DNA of 64,000 nt. Origin: Diphasiastrum complanatum (lineage: Eukaryota; Streptophyta; Lycopodiopsida; Lycopodiales; Lycopodiaceae). Each line of letters opens with the position of its first letter. Within the stretch, counting starts at the first letter, position 1. The stretch spans positions 59,130,094 to 59,194,093 of the forward strand of contig CM055101.1 in NCBI GenBank assembly GCA_029204225.1, read 5' to 3'. This document shows, piece after piece, positions 23,098 through 36,372 of the stretch. The translations under genes were made by a program, and so were the position numbers. The notes under the pieces were generated by a model. The model was not told the DNA's origin. It did no database searches and was given only the letters and a program-made list of their open reading frames with translations.

Positions 23098-26000
23098 CTG
23101 TTGTGCCATCTCCCATCCTCCCTATGGCTCCAAAGAAAACTGTTGGGAGTAGCTTTGTTGGCCAGCCCCCTCCACCCCCTCCTCTCCTAAGGCTGATGCC
23201 CTTCCCTTACCCCTCACCTATCATACTGGTGCTCACCCTACTCCAATCCAGCCTATTCCTGCTACTGCCATTCTGCCCAATCCCCCTGCTGATGCATATA
23301 CTTTATTGCCTACTTCTAGTACCTTTGATCCATGTATCCCATCAAGATCCTTTGATCTATACATGCCTCCCTACCAAAGAATAGAGCAACTCACATCAGA
23401 ATTCTTTGCCATGAAGAGTCATCGGCTGACCTCTGAAACCAACCCTAAAACTGATTCGCAACCAATTCAACGACTTTGCCAGTTGTTTTGGGTGCATTAA
23501 TTTTCAGATTTCGACCCTGATTTTTCCATAATAAATCGGTCAGGAGATGTACACCATCAATGTTACATAACATTGGTCCAAATGGAAAGGAGTTTGACGT
23601 CCATTTGTGTGGGCCATAGTAGCAACCAAGGATGTTTGGTTAGGGAACCCGACGCATTTGTAACATGCCACTTTTTAAATGTGTTTGAAATGTAGGAATT
23701 ATAACATTAAAAAACCCCAAAAACAATGTTGGAAAGCCTGGACCTTCACTCCTGAACCACGAGCACCAGCGACAATAGAAGAGTGGTTCAATGAGTCACT
23801 AATGATCAGCCCACCCTGAAATATTAAATTGTTAGGTAACACGTTAGTGCAGATCATTGGCCTACAATTCAAATGCAAAGATCTTCAAAAGGCAAGATAT
23901 CTAACTATATTCTAATAGCTCCAATCAAATTGTAGCATGAGATGCATGCTCAAGTGTCATTAGTTTGAAAGTTTTGAACCTTTCCGATAAGAGCTGGCAA
24001 AGTTGTTGAATTGGTCACAAAACCGTGAAACCGATTCGCTGATTCGAAAATTTTAGGACCGATTCGAATAGGTCGAATGGGCCCGATTCCAAATAGGAAG
24101 GAAACTTTACTACGAGATTAGAGGGAGGTACCATTGGCTCTCTAGAGACCCACCAATCACCTTATTGTTCGTGGATCCATGATGTGTTGCTCTTATGCTA
24201 TGAGAGATGCTTCTACTACAGAGAGGCCTATATTGAGACGATCACCAAAGTATAGCTATGGAGCCAAATCACCCAACCAAAGAGAAATTGAAGATGAAAA
24301 CCTCGACAGCTTCAACCCCGAGCCATGATGATTGAATACAAAAAGAGGAGAGAGGTTTCTGGTAATTGAGAACCAAAATCTAGAAGTTGTTAGAAGTAAT
24401 AAATGATAGTGATAGTTTCCCATAGGTTACTTTGACCCAAAAGGTCGAGACTTGTGTAACCATGGGTTAGGTTTATTATTTAGATCATGTTAAGTCAGTT
24501 TTAGTTGAGTTGGACCCAATTTTGGTCCTAGTAATTCGTGGGTCCAAGTAAAGTCTAATTATGTTAAGGGACCCTATCTTGACTTTTGGGGGTGCCCTAT
24601 AATTAGTAGTGGGTCTTGGAAGGTTCTAGAACTTAGAGTTTGGAAGAGTCTAGGCCCTTGGAAGGCCTATTTATATGTACTCTTTGTTCATTTGTAATTC
24701 GTTCCCTTTCAAGCATTGCTACTACTTTCTCTCTCCTTGAGGGCGCCTAACCCTCTCCCTCTTCTTCTTCTTCCTCTTTTTCTTCTTCTTGTATATGGAG
24801 ATTGAATGTTAGAAGGATCTTGGCACTTTGATTTCCTACATGGTATCAGAGCCATGGATCTTCTATGCTTGATTTAGGGCGCCCTACCAAAAGAGATCGT
24901 CTTCACTTAGGGATCTGCTGATTTTTTGGAGTGAAGATCCGTTTTTTGACTCTTTTCCGTTTTGCAGGAGGGCGCCACACATCAAAGAAGATAACAGGAT
25001 TTTGGGCGCTAAAAAATCAGGTTGTTGTTTGCTGATTTTTCAGGTTGCAGGAAGTCGCCATTAATTATCTTCTTTGGGGCTTCTTTTAGGCCGCCCACAT
25101 CCGTGTAGGTTTATCCTACTTCCGTTGGTCCGCTGCTGTCCTTTTTTCAGATTTGCTCTTTTGTAGGAGGGCACCCATCTACAAGCAATTTCTATTCTTC
25201 TGATTTGGCTGAAAAATCAGCACTCTTGCTGATTTTACAAAGTGAAGATCCGCTTCTTTTTGCTTGTTTCCAGGTGTGGAAGAAGGCGCTAATTTTTTTG
25301 TGATGATCCGATCACATTCCGCAAGAAAGAAGGGTTCCGAAAAAAGCTTTGTTGGAGGCTAACCTGATACTTTGCTTGCTGGTTTTTGAGTTTGTAATGC
25401 AATTTCAGGCTGAAATTTTCAGCTCACAAGGCTTGTAGGAGGGCGAGTTCCTACATCCATCTAATGTGTGGTTTCGACACATTCCGGTGCTGATTTGTCA
25501 GATTTGATACTTGCTGGTTTTTGTCTTTTAGGGCACATTTAGGGTTTGAAAAAGTTTATCTTTTTGGCTGGTTCTTATGGCAAGAGATTTGGGAGCAATT
25601 CGTACTTGTTCAAGTGAAGATATGTTGGATGGCACCAACTATTCTTCATGGAGTTGCAAGCTGAGATTTTGCATCGACGTGATAATCAAGATTTTATCGG
25701 TAACAAGATCTATCTTATATCATTTGAGATTTTGCAAGACCTCTAAAAGTGCTTGGGAAACACTTCTAAAGATGTACCGAATAAAGGATTCATCATCATG
25801 CTTTTTCCTCTTTACTTCATCCTCTTTGAAGGTAGAAGAGCAAAGTCATGCAAAGTTTGATCATTGTCTTTCTACAAGTACAAGTTTGCATCGGAATGTT
25901 GGTATGGTAAAGCATTCTTCTTCTCTTGAGCCATTTGTTGCAAATGATGGATGCTTTAGTGAAGAATTTTATGAGCAAGCTTCTCAAGATAATGTTTTGG

Positions 26001-29000
26001 AAAAGGCTGAAATCAAGCGTTCTTTGAAGCCATTTTGTACTAATGGAGGAGGGGAAAAAATCATGTCAATTAGTACATTGGTTCAAAGTGGCGTGTTGCT
26101 GGATTTTTTGGGTGTTCAAAGTGGCAAGCTATTGGTTTTTTTCTTGAAGATGGTGGACACCAGATTTAGCCATGGTTTATTGATCATTTTCAGCCTATGT
26201 TACATTGTGAGCATCTTATTATGCATTGGGAACGACCTGCAGAAGGTTTTTGGACAGCAAGGTCCACATTTGGAACACTTTGGACAACAAAGTGTTGGTG
26301 ATTTTGTGGCTGTTGGACAGCCTGCTACAGCCTCTTGTTGGTTGTCCGAGTCTTTGCGGGATAGCAAAGCATCTTTTTACCTTGGAGGAAACACACATGC
26401 CTCACCAAAATCAGTACCGTATGCTGATTTTCATGTTGTGATGCTTACTTCTTATGATGACGGTGTTGTCTTACCTAGTGTTGGTGAGCAAATCATTGAT
26501 AGTAAGATTCGGGAGGATGTGATGGTAAAAGAGTATCATACTCTTCTTTATGTTTCTTGTGGTAAGAAGACTTATGGAATTATGTGGGAACCATTGATGG
26601 ATTGCAAATCCATATTTTGGCTTGTGGCTGGTTTTTTGGTTACCTACTTTGCATGGAGCATGCTTGTCTTCACTCTTCGACTTGATGCTACCGCACTTCG
26701 TATTCTACATCTCTTTTACATCGGGCATGATTGGGGCTGAGATTTCGGCTACTTCGACTACTTCAAGCCGAAGTTTTTTTTTGGCGGCCTTAAGCTTGGA
26801 CAACAAGCTACATCTTTTCTTTTTCGGCTACATGGAGTTTTGGGCAGCATGCAAGACTTTGCATTTTTGTTGCAATTTTTCATACTTCATGTCATGTTAT
26901 GTTTTTTACATTATCATTTAAGGAGGGTGTTAGAAGTAATAAATGATAATGATAGTTTCCCATAGGTTACTTTGACCCAAAAGGTCGAGACTTGTGTAAC
27001 CATGGGTTAGGTTTTTTATTTAGATCATGTTAAGTCAGTTTTAGTTGAGTTGGACCCAATTTTGGTCCTAGTAATTCGTGGGTCCAAGTAAAGTCTAATT
27101 ATGTTAAGGGACCCTATCTTGACTTTTGGGGGTGCCCTATAATTAGTAGTGGGTCTTGGAAGGTTCTAGAACTTAGAGTTTGGAAGAGTCTAGGCCCTTG
27201 GAAGGCCTATTTATATGTACTTTTTGTTCATTTGTAATTCATTCCCTTTCAAGCATTGCTACTACTTTCTCTCTCCTTGAGGGCATCTAACCCTCTCTCT
27301 CTTCTTCTTCTTCCTCTTCTTCTTCTTCTTGTATATGGAGATTGAATGTTAGAAGGATCTTGGCACTTTGATTTCCTACAGAAGTGGAGTAGGGTGAGTT
27401 TCTGTAGGTATATATATAGACCCCTAGAGCCTAGGAATATTCCTTTTAGAACCCTCATAAACAGTTACTATTGATACTCCTCTACTTGCATGTAGCCGTC
27501 AATCACCATGCATTTTTCCACAAGTCCTAATTGGAGTGCCTAGGTCCTCTCAAGGTTATTTTTACATTTGTAGCCTAGAGCAGAATGTCGAGGCGTAATT
27601 AATAATTTCGAATACTAAAGTGTTGGATATCCACATCAAGGATTATTCCCAATCCTCAATATAGAACATGGATGTAACACATACCACTTCAATAAAGGAG
27701 GAGCTATCAAACAATCTTACAAAAAATTGAAGATGCAATCGGATAAAAAGACTTTGAAACTGGCTAGACATGGAAATAGGAATATGAATCCGTAGTATTT
27801 CCATTAGGCACCAATGTTGATTGCCAGGTCGGGATATGGGTGGAAAGCATCTTGGGAAATGGCGTTTCGGTCGTGGAAGAAACACATTACCCAAACACAA
27901 ATATTATGAAGCAATTTTGCATACTTCCCTTGTTGGAAACTTAGCTGCAACATCTCTTTGTAGAAGAATGTCTATTAACGTGTTATTTGAGTGACAATTT
28001 TACAAGCATAGAGTGGACTTAATTAATCATATGTTACAATGTGGTAAATTTTATTGGAATTTGATGGCATGGCATTTCTTATTTCTCATTTCTCGAGAAA
28101 TGTGAAGTCCACTGGAATTTCACCTGCATATATTCAATCATGAAAGTGGAGTGCACTAGAATTTTGGACATAAATTCTCTACCCAATTGTAGAACACAAC
28201 CGTGTTCACCCCCGAAATTGGAGATTGCACTAGCATCATTGATTATTCCACTAGAAAGTAGCCATGGCATCCTAATTTCAGCAAAATTCATATCACAAAG
28301 GAGATGCCTCGACTAGTCCGAAAGATTTTTGAGAGCTCTAATCAGTTTTGGCCACAATGTAATCAAATTTCTTAACTGATTCCCCTAGTATCTATCCCAT
28401 ATAGAACCAAGCTAGTCCATATGTCCAAGGTACCATCTTGTGCAGTTCATCCCCCATGTTGAGCCTAGGTGTCCACTGACTATCTTGGGTTACTACTACA
28501 GTCATTGCTAACTATGACTGAAGTCTGACACTACTACCAGTTAGAGCCCAAGTACCTCGGGCTCTTACTAACTGAGGTTAGACATTTTACTAACCACAAT
28601 TATTCAGGAATTTAACATTGAGTTTGTAGCAGGAAACATTTCCCATAATGAAGAGCAGCTGTAGCAATAGAAAGCTGCTTACAATCCTTCGCCCAATGAT
28701 TATCGTCCGTAAGCGACAAATAATGCCAAGAAATAATGTAGAGTATGTTGTTTCAGATACTGTACCATACCATGGTTCACGAATGTGTATAATAGAACAT
28801 CATATTACACTATGAACTTTTTCTTTCCGGATTGTTGATGTGTACCATGGGTTAGCTTTTAATATAGATAATGAACTTTTTGTTGCTGATTAGTGAAACA
28901 CTATTTTAGCTGTATATTTTGATATGGTCTTGTTACACTTCTAAGTTCAATCTATTTTGTTGCAGTGCTCAAGTGTGGTTCCTATGGGAGGAGATGTTGG

Positions 29001-32000
29001 CGCATTGCTCAGTGAAGGAGGTTGGCTCTTTGTAGGACTTCCTGATGAAGTGAAGGTATTTGATTTCAGCAATCATGAATATTGTTTTGGCGATTTGTGT
29101 TTATTTTTCAAAGATCGGAGCATGCTGCCTATCAATTTTCTGTACAATGTCAGTCAGTTGATTCATCATACTTTTCGAGCAAGTTTTCTTTTTGTGTTTG
29201 GAATCAGTTTAGCATTTCACTACTGAGATGCTAATTTCAATTGAAGATCACATGGGTTTACCCTGGTACGAACATTCTCTGATTATGTTTAAATGTAGAC
29301 TTGGAACATGCAAACATCTGCTCAGCAAAGTTTGATTGGGCCTAAAGGGCAGGTGCATGCCTTGGCTATTAGCAATGATCTACTTATTGCTGGATCTCAG
29401 GTAAGAGCATGATCTTCAGACCAATCTATTGTTTGCATAATGGAGAAATTTTTCTGGAATCTGGATCAAGTGGAACAATATGTTGAAACTTTCTAAATAA
29501 CACACCGCAGGCTGTTGCTAATTGGACAAACTTTCAACTCTAACTAGCTGTGAATGACCTGAAGTGTCTGTAACTGCCAATTGATCGGAAACAGCACAAT
29601 TGTCAGAACTCTCATGATTGTTCCATCAGGGAGCAGACATCGTTTTTCTGAAGAGCTTGTGCTTTTTTGAACAGTATGCCTCGATGAACAGGCAAATCCT
29701 TTGTACCTAAGTTGTCTGGCAGATTTTGGAGGTGGTCCCTCATGAAATCTTCTTTTCACCACCAGTCTTTGCTTCACCACCTTTACCAGTCGGCCCATTT
29801 ATTGTATCTTAGACGATACTTTCTAGGTTTCTATAGGATTGACTAATTAGATTGGTGCTTACGTTTGGAAACAGGATGGTAACATACTGGCATGGAAGTT
29901 CAACCCTTCTTCAAATGCGTTTGAGCCAGCAGCAAGTCTCATGGGGCATACAGGTGCTGTGATAACATTACAAGCTGCAGGAGGAAGGCTATATTCTGGT
30001 TCAATGGATAAATCTATCAGGGTATTGACGGTTCTTTCTTTCATTCAAATGTATTGATAATCAAGAAACTTTGTTAAATCTAGGCATAAGATGGGAGCCA
30101 TTGTGCAGCACTTTGTGCTTTGTTCCACACAGTAGGTTTTTTCATTGGACTTACTGATGTCTGCTAGAATATGGAATCTGTTTCTGTATTCTGCCTTGAA
30201 ACATAACATGTATGGTTTCATGGCTTTGTTCTGGGCCCAAAGTTAGAATGCATCCCTTTGGGAGCACCTTAAAGACACACACACACACGTCTAACTTCTT
30301 GCAACTGTTAGCTCCTTCTGGTGGGTATGTGTTTCATGTGATTTTCAGTTTAATGATTGGATGACACCAATCGTGAAGACTAGAATGGTAGTAGATATTG
30401 TCAGAACCTGAAGATTCTAATGGCTAGAGCTTTGAAATTAAGTTTGTCACTGGGTATTAAACTGTTGATTAGTTAAATTGCACTTACAAAAATGCTTGAG
30501 GTGACGAAAAGTAACATGAAGGTAGGTGTAAATTCTTAGTCAGTTGATGTGCTAATGAAAGACAAATTTGTAAGGATTGGAAAAACAGTGGTAGGCTGGA
30601 GTTTAAAATTCAAATTATGAAAGCAACTTCTATTTACTGCAATTTGTATATTTTGCAGGTTTGGGATCTCAGTAATGGACAATGTTTGCAGACTATCTAT
30701 GGGCATTCTAATGTAGTTATGAGTCTATTGTGTTGGGAACAGTTTCTACTTTCATGTTCGCTTGATGGCTTCATCAAGGTGAGTTTGCAATTGCAGAGGT
30801 CTTCAGATTGTTTTGCTCTTCAAATACTGCTCATTTGTTGACATGTTTGACTCAGTTGCTATTGTAAGGGTGAGAGAGATGCAAATTACCTTGTTAAAAC
30901 TTAACAGCTCTAAGACAAAATCAGTACATCAAATCTTAAAACAAGCAGAGAGTGGTGGCTATAATACCCTCTTAGAACAGTAAAGCACCCCTAATGTAAT
31001 GACTGACTAGGTATGAACCCAGCTACCCTACGCAGACCTTCATTTCACACAAAACTATGGTCCATTTTTCTCATTCTTTTAGGAAAGAACACGCATAAGC
31101 TGAAGTGGATATGCTGAGGCTGTAAATAGTATGTCCAAGTTTTATGTCATTTGAGCAGGGATTTTCTCAGAACTTGTTATCTGACCACTTTCCAGGCACA
31201 GAGAATGGGTTTTATCAGTTTCAGGCATCAATAATACATATCAATGTAAAGTTGGAGCTACAAACATTTGGCTTCATCTTGCATGGTTTTTGGAGAACAT
31301 GCTAATTGTCACCTTGAGTTTCCATTTTTTTCTGGTCACTGGATCTTTCCCCTATCATCTATGCTGGGCAGTGAGTGCCCCCCCCCCCATCTAGGCTCTA
31401 GCCTCTAACTGCCCGCCTCGGACGCTGTCGTCGTGGAGGCACTGGCATGTCCTCAGGCTCAATGTCATCCTCCCCATCATCAGAGTCACCCTAATCCTCC
31501 TCATCCTCATCCTCATCCGATCCCTCACCCTCAGTGGCGGATTCCTCATCTGAGTTAGAGCCAGAGAGACTCTCAGAGGTGTCTGAGACTGCTGCATGGC
31601 TCGGGCCCTCTCTTGTGCTCTTGGTCCTACTTGCTGCAGCTTGAGTGGTAGGCCTTGCGCAATGCACACAAGGAAATTGGAATCAGGACTTGGGCTTGAG
31701 AGTCGACATGTCACATTACTTTTAACTTACAATTTACAATTTACAATCTAGTAATCTACTATCTACTATCTAGTATATTTACAAAACTTTAAAGTACTAA
31801 AAGCCTACTAATATAACGCAGTGAATCGGGGAATCGGGCATCGAAATCAACTTGCAGCTGCTAAGGCCTCTCAATGGAGTAGAGCATAGACATCCTCCTC
31901 CTCTTGTGATCTTGGTGGCAAGTCTGGAACCCTTGCCACATTAATCTCATCGGGATTAACCTACGAAAATCGAAATTAAACCAAGATTTTGATTCTCAAT

Positions 32001-33311
32001 AATAAGTACTAGTAAACGATTTAAAAAAAAATAGCAAATTGGAAATGTAAACGTTGAAAGTTGAAATTGAAGCCTGAAGGTTCTTAGTGTAGACTCTACT
32101 ATCTAGACAAATCATGGTAGATACTAGATTATATAGAATTCAGATTAATCTTTACCTGTACGTGCTCCCCGGTCTCTCTTAGCTTCTTCACAAGCCGTAT
32201 GTTGGCATGCACATACACCAATCTCTCCAGTTGCGCAGTAGAAGTCTGTTCCTCCTCTTCGTATGAATCAGAGAGAACACACTCCAATTTCTCTCACATG
32301 CAATTGTTGCGCAATCTTGTGATAGGACGCGGATAGCAAGTTTCTGCAACTTGGGAACATCATTCCCGTACTTCATCCACCATGCAACAGGGCGCAATGC
32401 CCTTCCCTCAGCATGGCAGCTGCACGACCGAAATCGAGGCGCTCGGTCCTGAACATTCAGCATTCATCACCATTCAAAATAGTAAATACTAAATGCTGAC
32501 TACTATTAAGTTTTAAGTAGCTTAGACTTCATACATACTACATAGATGAATACATACTTGCATACATATTGCAATTTACTAATTACATAGTATGTACCTG
32601 AATAAATTCAAGTCATCCATGAGTGCATCTTGATCCTAGGGATCAGGATAGATAGAGGAGACGTAGGAATGCCATCCTTGCCTGAGCTCTCGATCATGGA
32701 ATTTATCTTCCTTCCTCCATAGTGGATGAAGCAAGCAAGCCACGGCATGCAGAGGTTGATGGAACCACTGCCACCTGTCTAGAAATAGGCCCCTTACTTC
32801 TTCCAGCTTGCGAACAATCAGGAGAGAAGTTTGAGCATTCAAGTCTCAAGAACTATTAAGTTTTAACTAAATTCCAATCATGAATGTCAATGAAGATTCA
32901 AGAATCAACTTTGAAACTTTCAACGTAGTAATATACTTGTTAGGAGCCATGGTGGTGCAACTATGAAGCTGCTCTCCCAGCCTATGTTAGAAATAAATGA
33001 CTATGCCATAGGTTACTTTGACCCAAAAGGTCAAGATTTGTGTAACCATGGGTATTTAGTTATTTAGGCCATCTTAAGTTTGTCTTAAGTTCAGTTGGAC
33101 CCAATTCTGGTCATGTACTGACTCGTGGGTCCTTAGGGGTTTAATTTTGTTTAGGGGCCCTATCTTGACTTTTGGGGGTGCCCTACATCTAGTAAGTGGT
33201 TAACCTTAGGGTTTGGTGGCATTTGGTCACATCCAAGTAGAGTACTTAGATGCTCATTGTGTATTCCATTTTTACAGTTTGGCTAAGCATTGCTCATTGC
33301 TCTTGTTGCTG

Positions 33312-33380
<69 letters not shown>

Positions 33381-36310
33381 AGTTGGGCGCCCAGCCTTTT
33401 CTCTCTTGTTTTCTATGGAGATTGATTGATAACTAGATCTTGGTGACTTGACTCTTGCTTTCCTACATGGTATCAGAGCTACTGGATCTGCAGCAAGCTT
33501 GTTTGTTGGCGCCCTACCAGAAGAGGAGCTTCTTTGCTTTTTGCTGTGAAATTTCAGCATCTTGCTGATCTTTTCAAGTGGAGTTTGGATCAGCTATTTT
33601 GTCTCTTTTCAGGTTGAAGGAGGGCGGCCATCAGAGATCTTGGAGGAGCAATTTTTGGCACCCAAAAATCAGAATCTCAAATCTGATTTTTATGCAACCA
33701 GTTTTCAGCAGTTTTGTTTGGAGGAGGGCGCCCAAAAATCTGCTACTGATTTTTGGTTGTGGTGTCTCCTTATCTTGCTGTTTTTGTTTTCAGGTTTGCA
33801 TTTGTGTAGGAGGGCGCCCAAAATTCAGCAAACCCTATTCAGGGTTAGGTCAACTTGTGGCTGGAAATTTGCAGATTCTCAGCAAGTAGTAGGGCGCTTT
33901 CAACAGCCCTATTGGAGTGTGTGTTGATCACACTATTTGGCTTCCTAATTGGGTTTCGGTGTAGGCTTCAATCGAAGCTAACCTACTTTTTAAGAAGCTG
34001 GTTTTTTTGTGCAGAAAGACAGCCATCTATCCATTATCTTTTGGGCACTTTGGTTGCAGATTGAAAGACATCTTGTGCTCCTACTTTCAGCTCTTTGTTT
34101 GCTGCAAATTTTTGAGTAGATTTGGTTGTGGAAAGGCTCTCTTTCCTATCTACTACAAGCTGAAATTTTGTTGGAGGTAATGGCTAAAGAATCGGAAGCT
34201 ATCGGTTCTTTGTTTAGTGAAGATCGGTTGGATCGCACAAACTACTCCTTGTGGAGTTACATGATGAAGAATCTTCTCATAGCGAAAGGGCTGTGGGGTT
34301 TGGTCAATGGTGATGAGGAAAGGCCTCCGTCTTTGGCACCTCCTACACCTCGTGGATCAACATCATCTTCTACATCTTTGGAAGAACAAAAGAAGTGGGA
34401 TAGAAGGGAGCACAAGCACATTCTATGGTTGCTCTTGCTGTGAAAAGATCTATCTTACCTCATATTAGGTCTTTTAAGACATCGAAAAGTGCGTGGGATA
34501 CACTTTATACTATGTATAGAGTCAATAATCCAGCAAGAATGGTGTATCATAGAAATCAGCTTTCTTTGTTAAAGATGCAAGAAGGGGATCAAGTGACCAA
34601 TCACTTGACGAAGATCAAGGATCTTTGTGAGGAGCTTCTCAATATTGATGAGATAATTGAGGATGCTCAATTTGTTTCCATTACTCTCAACTCATTACCT
34701 TCATCTTATCTCCCATTTGTTTCATCTTTGAGTATCTCTCTTAGGGGACAACAACTCTCCTTTGATGAACTTGTTGGGCTGCTTCTTCAAGAGGAGCAAA
34801 CGAGGCAAAACTTTGCGGGTGACACTCAACAAGATCAAGCTTTCTTCACGAAAGGCAAGGGCAAAGGCAAGTCAAAAGGAAAGGGGAATCCTCCTTCCAA
34901 GCACTCAAAAGAAGAAAGGGAAGTGCCATTATTGCAAAAGGTATGGGCACTTCATCAAGGATTGTAAGAGGAAGCTTGCGAAAGAGGAGAGTAAAGGAAT
35001 TGATACCAGTGTTTCACTTGCTACTTTGGAGCAAGAGCTTGAAGCTAGTGGTGATCTCTTCAACCAAGACTATGCTTTTGTGTCTAATATTGCTTCTACT
35101 AGTACTACTACATCTATGAGGAATTCAGATTCTGTTTTGCAAGTTGCTGATTTTCAGCCCATTGAATGTGTGATTCGTAGTGGTGCTACTCGTCATATGA
35201 CTTCTGAAGCATTCACTAAATTAGTGAAAGTGCAAAATGGAAGGTACAATGTGCGGATGATGCATCTTATTCTATTCATGGAATTGGAATTGTAGCCATC
35301 ATTTTGCCTAATGGTGAAGAAAAGTACATTAAGAATGTGCTTTATGTTCCGGGAATCAAGAAGAATCTTCTTTCGGTTTCAACTACGTTGAAGCAAGGAC
35401 TAGTTGTTGAGTTCAAAGAAGATAAGTGTCTTGTCAAGGATCCTAAAAGATCACTCTTGATTATTGTTTTGGGAACAATGCATGCTGGCTTATTCATTAT
35501 GGATACCTATGAGCGACGAATTCCCTCTACATGTCTTGTTGCTTATACGTCACAATCATTGGAGTTGGCTGAATTGTGGCATGCAAGGTTTGGGCATCTC
35601 AACTTTGCAAGTTTGAAGAAGCTGACGAGGACCCTCGCTGTGTTGCACTTATGTTACGGGAGATGTTCCTGCTACGACATGATATGTTCCAGTTAGCTCA
35701 TCATCAGCCACCCAGCTCCCAGGCTCAGATTACCTCCTTATCTAGGAGACGGCTACGCTGTGACACAGAGTCTGATAGTGACGACGATGCACCTCCTCAC
35801 AGATATCAAAGACAACGTACCACTCATACTCACGTTGTAGCTCGCATTACCCATCCTATCATGAGGACACGCATCTGCCGTCCTCCCAGACGACGCCAAC
35901 GACGACCAATACTATCTCATGTTACAGCTCGTATCACATCCTTTTTCAGCAGCAGTGCAGGATGATATGCGTTACATTTGCTTTTCCTATGCTCCTACTT
36001 ATTGACTTTAGTCTGTAGTATATAGTTACGTTGTTCTTTTTTATGCATACTTTTTGGAGATGTTTATATACGCTCCTGTAGTTACCACATACTTGACATG
36101 TACTTGTATCTGTCTTATATGCCTTTTGGCACGGAAAAGACATTAATAAAGCTTCTTCTTCTTCTACTTCACATTCACACACACACACAAACACTCCCTC
36201 TCTATTACACACACACACACACACACACACCTCTCTCTCAACACAATCACAAGTTACAACACACTTCACAACACAAGTTACAACACACAACCCACACTCA
36301 CAAGTCACAA

Positions 36311-36372
<62 letters not shown>

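Larger units (their letters stand above)
24388..27380 (+). mobile_element. Complete non-autonomous Ty1/copia element (family A, copy 1)
   Basis: The LTRs at 24388-24840 and 26928-27380 are each 453 bp and differ at about 8 sites by eye (about 98% identical). GAAGT flanks both ends (24383-24387 and 27381-27385), a perfect 5-bp target duplication. A perfect Met-tRNA primer site (TGGTATCAGAGCC) starts at 24841. The polypurine tract AAGGAGGG precedes the 3' LTR. The interior holds only one 387-codon frame, with gag-like and pre-RT spacer pieces and no protease, integrase, RT or RNase H. The element is recent and would depend on enzymes from a relative. It lies in intron 2 in sense orientation. 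Confidence 0.95.
32985..35622 (+). mobile_element. Ty1/copia element, family A copy 2, broken by a LINE
   Basis: The 5' LTR is 32985-33467 (TGTTAGAAATAAATG...CCTACA), followed by primer site TGGTATCAGAGC at 33468. The leader repeats GGCGCC at 33508, 33727 and 33813. Gag, zinc knuckle, a damaged protease and the GAG-pre-integrase domain follow. The sequence stops at about 35622, inside AGTTTGAAGAAGCTGA, where the relative at 56750 continues; here a 5'-truncated LINE begins. No integrase, RT or 3' LTR is found beyond it. Confidence 0.9.

Noticed and set aside
25577-26740. Host gene interpretation of the 387-codon frame
   Set aside because: It lies exactly inside a copia element with LTRs, primer site and target duplication, and its N-terminus is gag.
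16943-28965. Possible missing WD40 exon inside the 12-kb intron 2
   Set aside because: Exons 2 and 3 join in phase and the protein is continuous with the family pattern, so no exon is needed.
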